From positions 1 through 30,318 of IMG/VR virus record IMGVR_UViG_3300005340_000521: a stretch of DNA of 30,318 bases. One strand, given 5' to 3'. The translations under genes and the position numbers were made by a program. Below are positions 1 through 6,752 of this stretch, one piece after another (within the stretch, counting starts at the first letter, position 1; each line of letters begins with the position of its first letter). This stretch comes from a virus. A model generated the notes under the pieces. That model did no database searches and was not told where the DNA came from. It worked only from the letters and a program-made list of their open reading frames with translations.

Positions 1-1533
1 AGCCCCCAGCTCGCCCTGCCAGTAGGAGAGCAGCTCGCGTCCCGTCGGGAGCTCCTCGTAGGTGCCGAGCGCGGCGATTCCCGCATCGGTGATGGTGAGC
101 CGGTCCCGCGAGCCCTCCATCCATCCTGCGGCGCGTCCCCTTCCCAGGTAGGTATCGAAGGTGCCGCTCTTGCTAGAGAGCCCGGCGCGCACGCCGAGCT
201 GCTGCGCGGAGAGCCCCTGCGGGCGCTGCGCGAGAGCGGTGAGCATCCGACGCAGGCCGCCTCGGCCCACAGCGGGGTCTGGGTCTACGCCGCGGGACGC
301 CTTCGTTTCACGGGTAGCACGCGGGCGGGTCGGCGCGGGCACCACCAGATGCCGCGCGGGAAACGAGGGCCCCGCGCGTCCGTTCCCAAGGCTCTTCAAC
401 GACGCAACGACCTGGTTCCCGACCTGGTGCGCCACACGCACCTCGGCCAGAAGTCGCTCGTACCGCTCGTAGAACGAGTTCGTCCATGTCTCGAGCTGCT
501 CGACGAGCTCAGCGAAGACTTCGATCTGCACCTGCTGGATGGCGGGAACCTCGACGCGCTCGATCTTGGCCTCTGCCGTCGGCCGCGCCTTCAGCTGGCG
601 CTCGAGCTCGAGGATCTTCTTCCGCAGCTCGCGCGGGTCCTCAGCCTTCGCGCGTTCGATCGTCTCCGCCATCCTGGTCTTGATCGCGCCCAGGTCGACG
701 TCGGCGAGGGTCGCCGGCGGGCGGGCGCCGTGGACGTCCTTCGGTGTCGCCCCGCTGTCGAAGGTGGTAGAGCGGCGCGTCAGGACACGCGCAGTCGTCC
801 GAAGCCACGACGGGGACCAGACCCACGCCTCGCCGTTCTTCAGCCCTTCGAGGCTGGCGAGCAGCTCCTTCGCCTGGCCGTGGAACTCGACCCAGGCAGC
901 GATCGCCTTGCGGTCTTGGGGCGACGTCGTACGGAGGACGAAGAGGGTCTCGACCTGCGTCAGGACGCTCTTGTTCAGGGACGCGGACCGCTGCGTGATC
1001 ATCGTGATGCCGAGCCCGCGAGCCCGGCCGCGTCGGACGATGTTCTCCCACGATCGGAGCAGGCGCGCCTGCTCCCTGAACGGCCGCTGCGGACAGTAGT
1101 CGTCGGCCTCCTCGAGGAACAGGTGGAGCGGGTCCTGGTTCTTCCGGTAGAGCCGCTCCGCGAAGTCGATCAGGAACCGGATCTTGTCTCCCTCGCTGAA
1201 CTCGGAGACATCGAGCACGCAGGAGAGCCGGTCCCCAACGACCAGGTCGGCGATGAGGGCGCCGCCGGTCTTCTCGAGGGGGACGTCCTGTTTCCTGCCG
1301 CCGAAGATCGGGATCTCGATCCCCGCGCCCTTCCCATCGCGTGAGGAGCGCAGGCCCCACCAGGAGCCGACGGGATCCACGGCGACGAACGGGAGCTTCG
1401 CCGCATACATTTCCTCGGCCATGACGCGCGCGAGGTTGGTCTTCCCTGCCCCACGCATCGCGAGGATCCCGAAGGTCTGCGTGACGGCGTTGAGAGGGAG
1501 GAACAGGTCCTCGGAGATGCGGAGGCCCTTCAT
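1..1533 (-). CDS. HerA-like AAA ATPase (partial, runs off left edge)
   Basis: The frame is open from an ATG at 1533 to the window edge, giving at least 511 residues with no stop. A P-loop is visible near residues 22-32 (GILAMRGAGKT), followed by a Walker-B-like strand ending in two acidic residues near 141-142 (HLFLEEADD). A glycine/arginine-rich segment and a sensor-like strand follow near 170-185 (GLGITMITQRSASLNK). This pattern is typical of the HerA/VirB4 branch of the FtsK-HerA superfamily, which moves DNA or drives end resection with a nuclease partner. After about residue 260 comes a probable coiled coil. The visible C terminus looks like a winged helix (LTALAQRPQGLSAQQLG). The ATG overlaps the upstream stop as ATGA. 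It is the last visible gene of an operon that also encodes two nucleases, which supports a DNA-processing role. A packaging or partition role is an alternative. Confidence 0.82.
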   Translation of the reverse strand, partial: MKGLRISEDLFLPLNAVTQTFGILAMRGAGKTNLARVMAEEMYAAKLPFVAVDPVGSWWGLRSSRDGKGAGIEIPIFGGRKQDVPLEKTGGALIADLVVGDRLSCVLDVSEFSEGDKIRFLIDFAERLYRKNQDPLHLFLEEADDYCPQRPFREQARLLRSWENIVRRGRARGLGITMITQRSASLNKSVLTQVETLFVLRTTSPQDRKAIAAWVEFHGQAKELLASLEGLKNGEAWVWSPSWLRTTARVLTRRSTTFDSGATPKDVHGARPPATLADVDLGAIKTRMAETIERAKAEDPRELRKKILELERQLKARPTAEAKIERVEVPAIQQVQIEVFAELVEQLETWTNSFYERYERLLAEVRVAHQVGNQVVASLKSLGNGRAGPSFPARHLVVPAPTRPRATRETKASRGVDPDPAVGRGGLRRMLTALAQRPQGLSAQQLGVRAGLSSKSGTFDTYLGRGRAAGWMEGSRDRLTITDAGIAALGTYEELPTGRELLSYWQGELGA

Positions 1534-1712
1534 GTTCGCGCCTCCAACACCTTCTTCACCTGCTGGCAGTCCGCGCACCGCACACGGCTCAGCCCCGCGC
1601 GGTGCCAGGCCGAGGAGTGCTCCGCGCGGCAGTCGACGCAGCGCTTCCGATCGCGCAACTCCGCCTGGAGAGTGCGCTCGTCAACGGCGCGTAGGTCGAT
1701 GCGAGGCTTCAC
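1530..1712 (-). CDS. Small zinc-finger-like protein, 60 aa
   Basis: A short basic protein with two cysteine pairs, CVDC and CADC, separated by about 20 residues that include a histidine (AEHSSAWH). This spacing would suit one structural zinc site. It starts at a GTG that overlaps the upstream stop as GTGA. Its own stop overlaps the ATG of the HerA-like gene. A longer in-frame reading from 1757 would run deep into the upstream gene and is less likely. Function is unknown. Its position between nuclease genes and the ATPase suggests a small accessory or DNA-binding protein, which is inference only. Confidence 0.6.
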   Translation of the reverse strand: MKPRIDLRAVDERTLQAELRDRKRCVDCRAEHSSAWHRAGLSRVRCADCQQVKKVLEART

Positions 1713-1987
1713 CGTTTCATCCCCCGATCCCGCTTCACATCGGCCGCCTTCGGGCACGTCGACCAGTGGGAAACCATGTGGGTGCGGTCCTGTCGAGGCG
1801 CGAGATCGATACTACCCACGGGCCCGATGCTCGAGTACCCCTTCCCGTTCGCGCGATCGCATCGTTCCGCGGATGGACTCACAAGAAAGACGGGGGCGGA
1901 GGGATCGAGGATCTGCCTCGTGCCCTTATCGTCGGTGGCCCACACCACGGACTTCCCGCAGAAGCTGCAGGTGGCGCTCAATGGCAC
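1709..1987 (-). CDS. Small zinc-finger-like protein, 92 aa
   Basis: The chosen GTG start at 1987 overlaps the upstream gene by 10 bases; TTG at 1981 is an alternative. The N terminus has a CSFCGK pair and the C-terminal half carries a single Cys (SAERC) and a HMVSHWSTC segment, so one zinc site with mixed His/Cys ligands is plausible. I do not recognise the family. It lies in the tightly overlapped early operon, directly before another small zinc-finger-like gene. The long open frame upstream of the start (to 2569) is a shadow of the neighbouring gene. Confidence 0.55.
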   Translation of the reverse strand: MPLSATCSFCGKSVVWATDDKGTRQILDPSAPVFLVSPSAERCDRANGKGYSSIGPVGSIDLAPRQDRTHMVSHWSTCPKAADVKRDRGMKR

Positions 1988-2469
1988 GCCTTCCTGACGT
2001 CGGCGATCGACCCGTTGACATAGTCGCGCCAGTGGATGAACCGACCGCGGTTCCAGAATCCCCAGGGCCGGACGGACTTCAACACGATGACGAGCGTCCA
2101 GCACTCGGAGCCGACGAGGCGCAGCCGGTGGATGTGATGTGCCGGGAAGGTGCGAATCCATGGGGCGCGGTAGAGCCGCTCGTGAACGAGATTGATCAGC
2201 TCGAGCGGCCTGGCCGGGTAATGCAGATGTCGGGGATCGTATCGGGGCGTCTGTTCGATGTAGGAGCCACGCAGCCCCACCGAGATGAAGCGCTTCGGGT
2301 GATCGTGGAGGTCGAGCGCCCAGTCGTCGCCGACGAACCGATGGACGTAGATGCCGCGGCCGCGGTACTTCAGGAGAGTCCAGCGGTAGAGGTACACCGG
2401 ACAACGGCCGGCGCCGCTGATCTCCTCCGGTGATCCGAAGAGTCGCGTCAGAAGCCGTGCGAGGCTCAT
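1978..2469 (-). CDS. Cupin-like conserved phage protein, 163 aa
   Basis: The protein has a histidine-rich beta-rich core: a DLHDHPKRF segment near residue 55, a glycine-containing strand (GLRGSYIE), then FPAHHIHRL near residue 110 and a hydrophobic strand (CWTLVIVLK). Two His clusters separated by about 50 residues resemble the metal site of a cupin-type small-molecule-binding fold. Substrate and role are unknown. Similar proteins with a D-H-P-K core are, from memory, often found as accessory genes in phages of Gram-negative hosts. The ATG overlaps the upstream exonuclease stop as ATGA, so the two are probably translated together. Confidence 0.65.
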   Translation of the reverse strand: MSLARLLTRLFGSPEEISGAGRCPVYLYRWTLLKYRGRGIYVHRFVGDDWALDLHDHPKRFISVGLRGSYIEQTPRYDPRHLHYPARPLELINLVHERLYRAPWIRTFPAHHIHRLRLVGSECWTLVIVLKSVRPWGFWNRGRFIHWRDYVNGSIADVRKACH

Positions 2470-3176
2470 CGCGCGGGCGCCTCCACGATCTCTCGAACCT
2501 CGAACGGCAGCGCAAGCTCCGCGAGGTCCTCGGGGACGATCCTCTTGTGCCAGATCTTCGCATCCCCATCCCAAGCGAACCCCGCCGCCTTGGCGAGCTC
2601 GCGATCGTCGTAGCTCACGAACGCGCGGTACTTCTTCTTCGGCCGCAGCGCGCGCTCCATCATGGCGGTGAGATCCGCCCCCAGCTCGGCCGCCCGCTCG
2701 AAGAGCCGCACCAGGAGCAGCACGTCCTCCAGGGCGCGATGCGCGGACCCGACGCCGAGCCCATGCGCGAGGCAGATGCCGACAAGGGACTTGTTCGGGG
2801 ACGTGCGGGGCCACTCGATGTCGTCCATCGAGCAAACCCAGGGTCCCGGCTCCTCGACCTCCATGAGGCGGCGCGGGACGAACGAGCGGTCGAAGCTGGC
2901 GTGATGCGCCACGATCACATCGCCGAGCGCGAACCAGTCCGCAACCTCGGACCAGTCGCCCTCCCCCCTCGTTCCGAATCGAGCCAGGAGCGCCGGGGAA
3001 AGCCCGTTCACGAACTCCGCCGGGTTCTCCTCCGCGTGGAACAGAAACGACGCGGCGCGCACCAGCGTTGCGTCAGGTATCGAGAAGAGCCCGACTCCGA
3101 CTTCGAGGACGCGATCCTTCGCAGGGTCGGTGCCGGTGGTCTCGACGTCGAAGAGGAGGGCGGTTTCGAGCTTCAT
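2466..3176 (-). CDS. DnaQ-like 3'-5' exonuclease (DEDDh) with extra C-terminal module
   Basis: Residues 1-165 carry all the DEDDh exonuclease residues: D10 and E12 in FDVETTGTD, D96 in HHASFDRSFV, and H146 with D151 in AHRALEDV. Such enzymes remove 3' nucleotides from DNA or RNA with two metal ions. Residues about 178-215 add a compact module (YRAFVSYDDRELAKAAGFAW, then a WHKR end). It resembles the short DUF5710-type domain attached to phage DNA enzymes; that match is from memory. The gene starts with an ATG that overlaps the stop of the Cas4-like nuclease gene, so the two nucleases are likely co-translated. A proofreading subunit is less likely because no polymerase gene is nearby. Confidence 0.88.
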   Translation of the reverse strand: MKLETALLFDVETTGTDPAKDRVLEVGVGLFSIPDATLVRAASFLFHAEENPAEFVNGLSPALLARFGTRGEGDWSEVADWFALGDVIVAHHASFDRSFVPRRLMEVEEPGPWVCSMDDIEWPRTSPNKSLVGICLAHGLGVGSAHRALEDVLLLVRLFERAAELGADLTAMMERALRPKKKYRAFVSYDDRELAKAAGFAWDGDAKIWHKRIVPEDLAELALPFEVREIVEAPAR

Positions 3177-4225
3177 CGGCCTTCCCCAGCCGGCGCCGCG
3201 CCGATCCTGTCCAGCTCGAGGAAGAACTTCCCCTTCTCGTCCACCTTCTTGAACTTCGCCTTGATGTCGTCGGGCAGTTCATAGGTGGTGTTCTTCCCCC
3301 AAGAGCCGCGGACCTCGTAGTCGCCCATGATCGCCAGCTCGACGCCGCGCAGGGACTTGGACAGATCTTTCCACGCGCGGTCGTAGGCCTTGGACGCGGG
3401 CTCGTTCTCTTCGCAGATGCGCGCGAGGTTGATCAGCCGCTCGTCGGTGATGATCGTGGCGCCGGGCCCGTAGTCGAGAGGCGGCGCGCAGCTCTTCCCG
3501 AGGTGATCGCACCGGCGACATTCGGCGCGGTCGTCCGTGAAGGGCGGCATGGCCCCTTCTCCGGTACGGGCGAGGACGGCGACACGGGCGTCCGCGAGGA
3601 ACCGCTCGGCGCGCTCCAGGTGATCCTCGAGGTTCACCCGCAGGAACTTCGGGACGGCCGGCCGATCCAGGATGAGGAACCCCCAGGGCTCGGACTCGGC
3701 GAGCAGGTAGCTCAGGAGCTGGTCGAGCATGTGGCGCGTCCAGGGGGAGCGCTCCAGATCCTCGATCGTCTCGACGTGGCGCACCGACTCTCCGCTCTTC
3801 ACCTCGAAGACCGGACGCGGCGCGCTTCGGCCGAAGTAGAGCCGGCCGTCGATCTTTCCCACGATCAGCACCCGGTTGTCCCGATCGCGGATCTCGAACC
3901 GCTTCTGTCCCTCGATCATCGAGAAGGGCGGCGTGCACCGTGGCCCGACCTGGAGCAGCCTCGCCACGATCGCGGCCTCGCGCTCGACGCCTCGCCTCAT
4001 CCGCTCGAGCTGGTCGGGGGTGAACTCCGGACGGTCCCCCGGATAGAGCAGGTCCAGAGCCATCCGGCGCGTGCAGGCACGCCTCTGCGAGGCGTAGACG
4101 TAGGACAGGGAGCCCGTGGAAGGCCCCCCGTCCCCCGCCCGCAGGTAGCCCTCCCACGCCGACACGATCGCCGCGATGTGATCCGCGCCGGGCGCCGGCG
4201 AGCCGATGAGTGCGGGCTCGCTCAC
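3173..4225 (-). CDS. Cas4-like PD-(D/E)XK exonuclease with iron-sulfur cysteines
   Basis: The 350-residue protein shows the RecB/Cas4-type nuclease pattern in order: a first cysteine at C51, an acidic helix near E81, D126 in VGKIDGRLYF, the E141-V-K143 strand (VFEVKSG), and a Q-xxx-Y helix at Q169/Y173 (MLDQLLSYL). Three more cysteines at 236, 239 and 246 complete a probable 4Fe-4S site with C51. This set is typical of Cas4 and AddB-like exonucleases that resect DNA ends. The C-terminal 100 residues are extra and of unknown role. It starts at GTG overlapping the upstream stop as GTGA. The context (probable annealing protein upstream, DnaQ and HerA-like genes downstream) suggests phage recombination rather than CRISPR adaptation; no CRISPR array was seen. 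Confidence 0.88.
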   Translation of the reverse strand: MSEPALIGSPAPGADHIAAIVSAWEGYLRAGDGGPSTGSLSYVYASQRRACTRRMALDLLYPGDRPEFTPDQLERMRRGVEREAAIVARLLQVGPRCTPPFSMIEGQKRFEIRDRDNRVLIVGKIDGRLYFGRSAPRPVFEVKSGESVRHVETIEDLERSPWTRHMLDQLLSYLLAESEPWGFLILDRPAVPKFLRVNLEDHLERAERFLADARVAVLARTGEGAMPPFTDDRAECRRCDHLGKSCAPPLDYGPGATIITDERLINLARICEENEPASKAYDRAWKDLSKSLRGVELAIMGDYEVRGSWGKNTTYELPDDIKAKFKKVDEKGKFFLELDRIGAAPAGEGR

Positions 4226-5235
4226 CGGCCTCCGCCGCCTTCCTTCCCGTCACGATCGGCCGCGTCACCGAAGACGGGGTGGGCCTTGAGCTTCGCCAGG
4301 GCCTTCTTGACCTGCCAGTCCTGCGTGAGCCGCGTCACGGTGTCGAAGCCCTTGAAGCCCTTCTCCTTGTCGGACGTGATGTCCTGGGTGAGCTGCGCGG
4401 CCGCGGCCAGGTCGCCCCCGACGCGCCGGACGATCTCCTCGCCGAGCTTCGCCGCCTCGCTCTTCGTCTCGGCGCTCGTGACGGCTGCCGCCCCGCGCTC
4501 GGACCCGGAGCCGTAGCCGCTCCCCTTCCTCGCGTTCTCGACCTTCTTGTCCGTCCCCGCCCACGACTTGCGAAGGTCGGACACGGGCACGCGGGACATC
4601 CCGCAGAGGATCCGCACGGCCTTCGTCCGGAGGGAAGTCAGGGTCGACATCCTCAGATCGGACTCGAGCGCCGCGCCGTCATCAGGCCGGCGCCCCTTCA
4701 CCAGGTGATCGTCCTTGTCGACCGAGCGGCCCGTGAAGTCCTCGTCCGACCATCGCGCCGCCTCGATCCCCTCCAGCGATCTCCCGTTGAAGCGCGCGAA
4801 CCCGTCGCAGGCGCCGCGATAACCGTAGGCGTCGGCACGCATGAGCTTCTCGGGAGCGAAGAGCCCCTTGTCATCGGTGGGGCGGATGTTCTTGATGACG
4901 ACGCCGTACATCTCGGCGACGAGCGAAGCTCCCGAATCCGCGAGCATGCCGACCTCCGCGCCGGCGTTGTCCTTGGACAGGATCCAGTCCTCGGGCCGCG
5001 TTCGTCGCAGGGCGGCGAGGTAGCAGGCCTCGATCAGCTCCGTGCGGCGAACGAACACCTCCGCGGAGTCCTTCATCGCCGTGAGGCGTTCGAGCAGGGA
5101 GCGCTCCGCCTGTTCCGTGAGGCTCAGCTCGTGATCGATCTCGTCGCGTCGAACGACGATGGACGTATCCGTCGTGGGGATCGAGTAGTCGGGCATCCTG
5201 CGCGCCTCCTGGGTTGTGACTCGTTCGGGTTCCAC
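4222..5235 (-). CDS. Possible phage recombination or ssDNA-annealing protein
   Basis: Up to 337 residues. The start is unclear. GTG at 5235 has a GGAAGG site, but ATG at 5196, preceded by AGGAGG at about 8 bases, is equally good and gives 324 residues. The N-terminal third is helical and charged. The centre has a region reading YGYRGACDGFARF, then EAARWSDEDF. A helix-rich stretch (LTSLRTKAVRILCGM) follows, which resembles the conserved helix of several phage annealing-protein families. The C terminus is charged and low in complexity. The assignment rests mainly on its position directly upstream of a Cas4-like exonuclease, the usual place of a single-strand annealing partner. The sequence alone does not prove it. 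Confidence 0.6.
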   Translation of the reverse strand: MEPERVTTQEARRMPDYSIPTTDTSIVVRRDEIDHELSLTEQAERSLLERLTAMKDSAEVFVRRTELIEACYLAALRRTRPEDWILSKDNAGAEVGMLADSGASLVAEMYGVVIKNIRPTDDKGLFAPEKLMRADAYGYRGACDGFARFNGRSLEGIEAARWSDEDFTGRSVDKDDHLVKGRRPDDGAALESDLRMSTLTSLRTKAVRILCGMSRVPVSDLRKSWAGTDKKVENARKGSGYGSGSERGAAAVTSAETKSEAAKLGEEIVRRVGGDLAAAAQLTQDITSDKEKGFKGFDTVTRLTQDWQVKKALAKLKAHPVFGDAADRDGKEGGGGR

Positions 5236-5293
5236 GGATTGACCTTCCTTTCGGGCCGGGCTACGATCTCCGGCGAATCCTCTTCATGCCTTT

Positions 5294-5323
5294 GGCCCCG
5301 CTACCCTGACCCGGTGCGGGGCC
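5294..5323. other. Intergenic hairpin, 8-bp stem, terminator-like on plus strand
   Basis: GGCCCCGC (5294-5301) pairs perfectly with GCGGGGCC (5316-5323) around a 14-base loop. On the plus strand the stem is followed by TTTCGTTTCT, which resembles a Rho-independent terminator. On the minus strand, where all adjacent genes lie, the stem is followed by AAAGGC and has no U-tract. It sits in the gap between the 38-residue membrane ORF and the possible annealing protein. It may block antisense transcription or act as an RNA-processing structure. Confidence 0.45.
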
Positions 5324-5332
5324 TTTCGTTTC

Positions 5333-5449
5333 TCAGCTGGGCGTGAACGCCGCGACCACGATCGCGACGATGACGACGGTGAGCAGGGCGACGGCGAGGA
5401 CCTGGACCGGCCAGGGCTCGGGCGCGTCGAGCGCGACGGGGGCGATCAG
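5333..5449 (-). CDS. Small single-span membrane protein, 38 aa, CTG start proposed
   Basis: The C-terminal 25 residues form a clear transmembrane helix (LAVALLTVVIVAIVVAA). The only plausible start is CTG at 5449, whose last two bases begin the TGA stop of the upstream gene (CTGA overlap), mirroring the ATGA and GTGA overlaps elsewhere in this operon. The same frame stays open far upstream across the neighbouring gene, but that part reads as low-complexity shadow. Function is unknown. It is the only visible membrane protein between the conserved 88-residue gene and the recombination genes. Confidence 0.4.
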   Translation of the reverse strand: MIAPVALDAPEPWPVQVLAVALLTVVIVAIVVAAFTPS

Positions 5450-5712
5450 CGCGGGAGGGTTGGCTTCGTCGGCTCCGGGCGCGGCCCCCCGGTGACGTTC
5501 GTTGGAGCGTGCTTGCCGCGTTTCACGATCGACAGCTGCGGCTCGTCGAAGGTCTCCGGCTCGAAGGTCTTTCCGTCCTTGCCTACGCCCGTTGGCTTGA
5601 GCGTGATCCGCCTGCACCCGTGGAGCCATTCCGAGATGCAGATCACGACCCCGTGGAATCCCGTGATCGAATCCTTCGCCACATCGCCCAGCTGCACTCG
5701 CGGCATGGACAT
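5446..5712 (-). CDS. Conserved phage hypothetical protein, 88 aa
   Basis: A compact protein with a core that begins KDSITGFHGVVICISEWLHG and continues with a cysteine, R-I-x-L, a lysine-rich turn and FDEPQLSIVKRG. I recall this pattern from many short phage proteins, but no function is known. The ATG at 5712 has a GAGGG site about 7 bases upstream; a second ATG lies two codons downstream. It follows the roughly 500-base stretch with no convincing gene, so it may be the first gene of the downstream segment of the early operon. Confidence 0.72.
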   Translation of the reverse strand: MSMPRVQLGDVAKDSITGFHGVVICISEWLHGCRRITLKPTGVGKDGKTFEPETFDEPQLSIVKRGKHAPTNVTGGPRPEPTKPTLPR

Positions 5713-6210
5713 CTATTCCCTCGCATTCACCGGAATTGGTGGGGCGGGCAGCCTCCTCGGAAAGCCCGCCCCGGTTCGCTGCAAGGCGCACCGCGCGGCG
5801 CGCCAGTCGGATGAAGCGAGAGATAGCGCCGGAGGGACTCGAACCCTCCCCGCGCGTACGGACCGACTGCGGCCGAACCGGAATCGGGGCAACGTGCGCG
5901 GTGGCCTGGCCGGGTTGCGATCCCTCGCCTCGGCGCTCGTGAGAAGTGGCTTCCCCGCGGGCGGCAGGGGTCGCCGGTGAAGGATCCCGCCCGATCCGCC
6001 TCTTGGGGGAGGGTGTGCCGGGAATCTCCACCGTCCCGGCGCGGTTGACAGGAGGGGCTTCGGTCGCCACTCGGGTGGAAGGCCGAGCCGTACCGAGAGC
6101 CTCAGCTGGAGCTCCAAATCGGCGGGGATGATCGAAGGCCGCGCCGCCCGACGTGAGAGCCACCGGCGAGCTCGCGCGCGTACGTAGGTAGCCGATGGGG
6201 CGGCGCGTCG
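5713..6210. other. Stretch of about 500 bases without a convincing gene
   Basis: Frames are open here on both strands, as expected at high GC. None gives a protein-like composition: the minus-strand readings are rich in Pro, Ala, Arg, Ser and Thr with no hydrophobic core. One minus frame could start at GTG 6214, overlapping the upstream stop as GTGA, and would run through to 5333. It would overlap the conserved 88-residue gene completely, so I do not call it. The stretch contains the tRNA-like element at 5824-5937. Confidence 0.5.
5824..5937 (-). other. tRNA-like element (T-arm plus 7-bp acceptor stem), unusual length
   Basis: On the minus strand the 3' end reads GAGGG-TTCGAGT-CCCTC, a perfect 5-bp T-stem with a canonical seven-base T-loop. 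It is followed by CGGCGCT and a discriminator A at 5824. A sequence complementary to the acceptor strand, AGCGCCG, lies at 5937-5931, which makes a 7-bp acceptor stem. The total is 114 bases, too long for a normal tRNA, and the D-arm is poor. A 4-bp CCGA/TCGG helix with a seven-base loop (anticodon would read CCG) lies roughly midway. CCA is not encoded. It could be a divergent tRNA, a decayed one, or the 3' part of a host tRNA carried in a phage attachment site. Confidence 0.35.
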
Positions 6211-6471
6211 TCACGAGGCCTTCGCCTCTTGCTTCGCCGTGCGCTCGACAACGACGCGCTCGGACTCGAGAATCTCCGCCTTCACCCCGCCGAGGTTGTA
6301 GGTCTCGAGCTTGTGCTTGCGAAGGATCTTGCCGATGTGCGCCTGACGCTCGTTGACGACCTTGCGGGCCTTCGCCACCTTTTCCCGCGCATCGAACAGG
6401 TCCTCGCACGCGTCGTGCAGCTCCTTGATCGGCTTGGGCACCACTCCCGGCAACAGCTGCTCTCTCGCCAT
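6211..6471 (-). CDS. Small coiled-coil protein, 86 aa
   Basis: The protein is helical and highly charged. A long probable coiled coil spans about residues 15-50 (DLFDAREKVAKARKVVNERQ), followed by a short patterned segment (LETYNLGGVKAEI) and a charged tail. The ATG overlaps the upstream stop as TGATG. It reads like the short host-takeover or replication-accessory proteins common in phage early operons. No family was recognised and no catalytic motif is visible. Confidence 0.65.
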   Translation of the reverse strand: MAREQLLPGVVPKPIKELHDACEDLFDAREKVAKARKVVNERQAHIGKILRKHKLETYNLGGVKAEILESERVVVERTAKQEAKAS

Positions 6472-6692
6472 CAGCTCTCATTCCCTTCGCTCAACTCGCG
6501 CTCCTTCGTGACGTCGACCATTGCCGCGATGACCTGCGCGAGCTCCTCCCATGTGAGATCCAGGAAGAGCCTGCGGTCGCCCTTCGAGAGGGAGAGGATC
6601 GCGACGTCTTCCTTCTGCTGAATCTCGACGGCGCCTCCGTGAGGCACGGCCTTGACCGGGACCCGCAACGTCAACAACCTCTTCGTCGCCAT
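6471..6692 (-). CDS. Hypothetical phage protein, 73 aa
   Basis: A short protein with alternating beta-strand-like segments (LLTLRVPVKAV, EDVAILSLSKGDRRLFLDL) followed by one amphipathic helix (TWEELAQVIAAMV). No catalytic motif is visible and I do not recognise the family. It is preceded by a strong 13-bp hairpin in the upstream gap and coupled to the next gene by a TGATG overlap, so it opens a short sub-operon. Confidence 0.62.
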   Translation of the reverse strand: MATKRLLTLRVPVKAVPHGGAVEIQQKEDVAILSLSKGDRRLFLDLTWEELAQVIAAMVDVTKERELSEGNES

Positions 6693-6713
6693 CGACCCCT
6701 CGTGCTCAGGTGA

Positions 6714-6747
6714 GAGGCCGGAACGGGTGACGCTCCGTTCCGGCCTC
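6714..6747. other. Very stable 13-bp perfect hairpin between early genes
   Basis: GAGGCCGGAACGG at 6714-6726 is the exact reverse complement of CCGTTCCGGCCTC at 6735-6747, with an eight-base loop. It lies in the 60-base gap between two minus-strand genes (stop at 6753, next start at 6692). Neither side has a strong T-tract, so it is not a textbook intrinsic terminator. Attenuation, Rho-linked termination, RNase processing or 3'-end protection are possible. Confidence 0.65.
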
Positions 6748-6752
6748 AGGTT

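Noticed and set aside
349-1344. 331-residue plus-strand open frame
   Set aside because: It lies antisense to the HerA-like gene, has no ribosome site, and its composition mirrors the codons of the real gene.
3173-4225. CRISPR-associated Cas4
   Set aside because: No CRISPR array, Cas1 or Cas2 is present; phage-type recombination context explains it better.
3068-5346. Two long plus-strand frames (482 and 378 residues)
   Set aside because: They are antisense to the Cas4-like and annealing-protein genes, which have clear motifs; long antisense frames are expected at high GC.
5333-6481. 382-residue minus-strand frame, or a 294-residue form from GTG 6214
   Set aside because: It overlaps the conserved 88-residue gene in another frame and is mostly low-complexity; only its last 38 residues look like a membrane protein.
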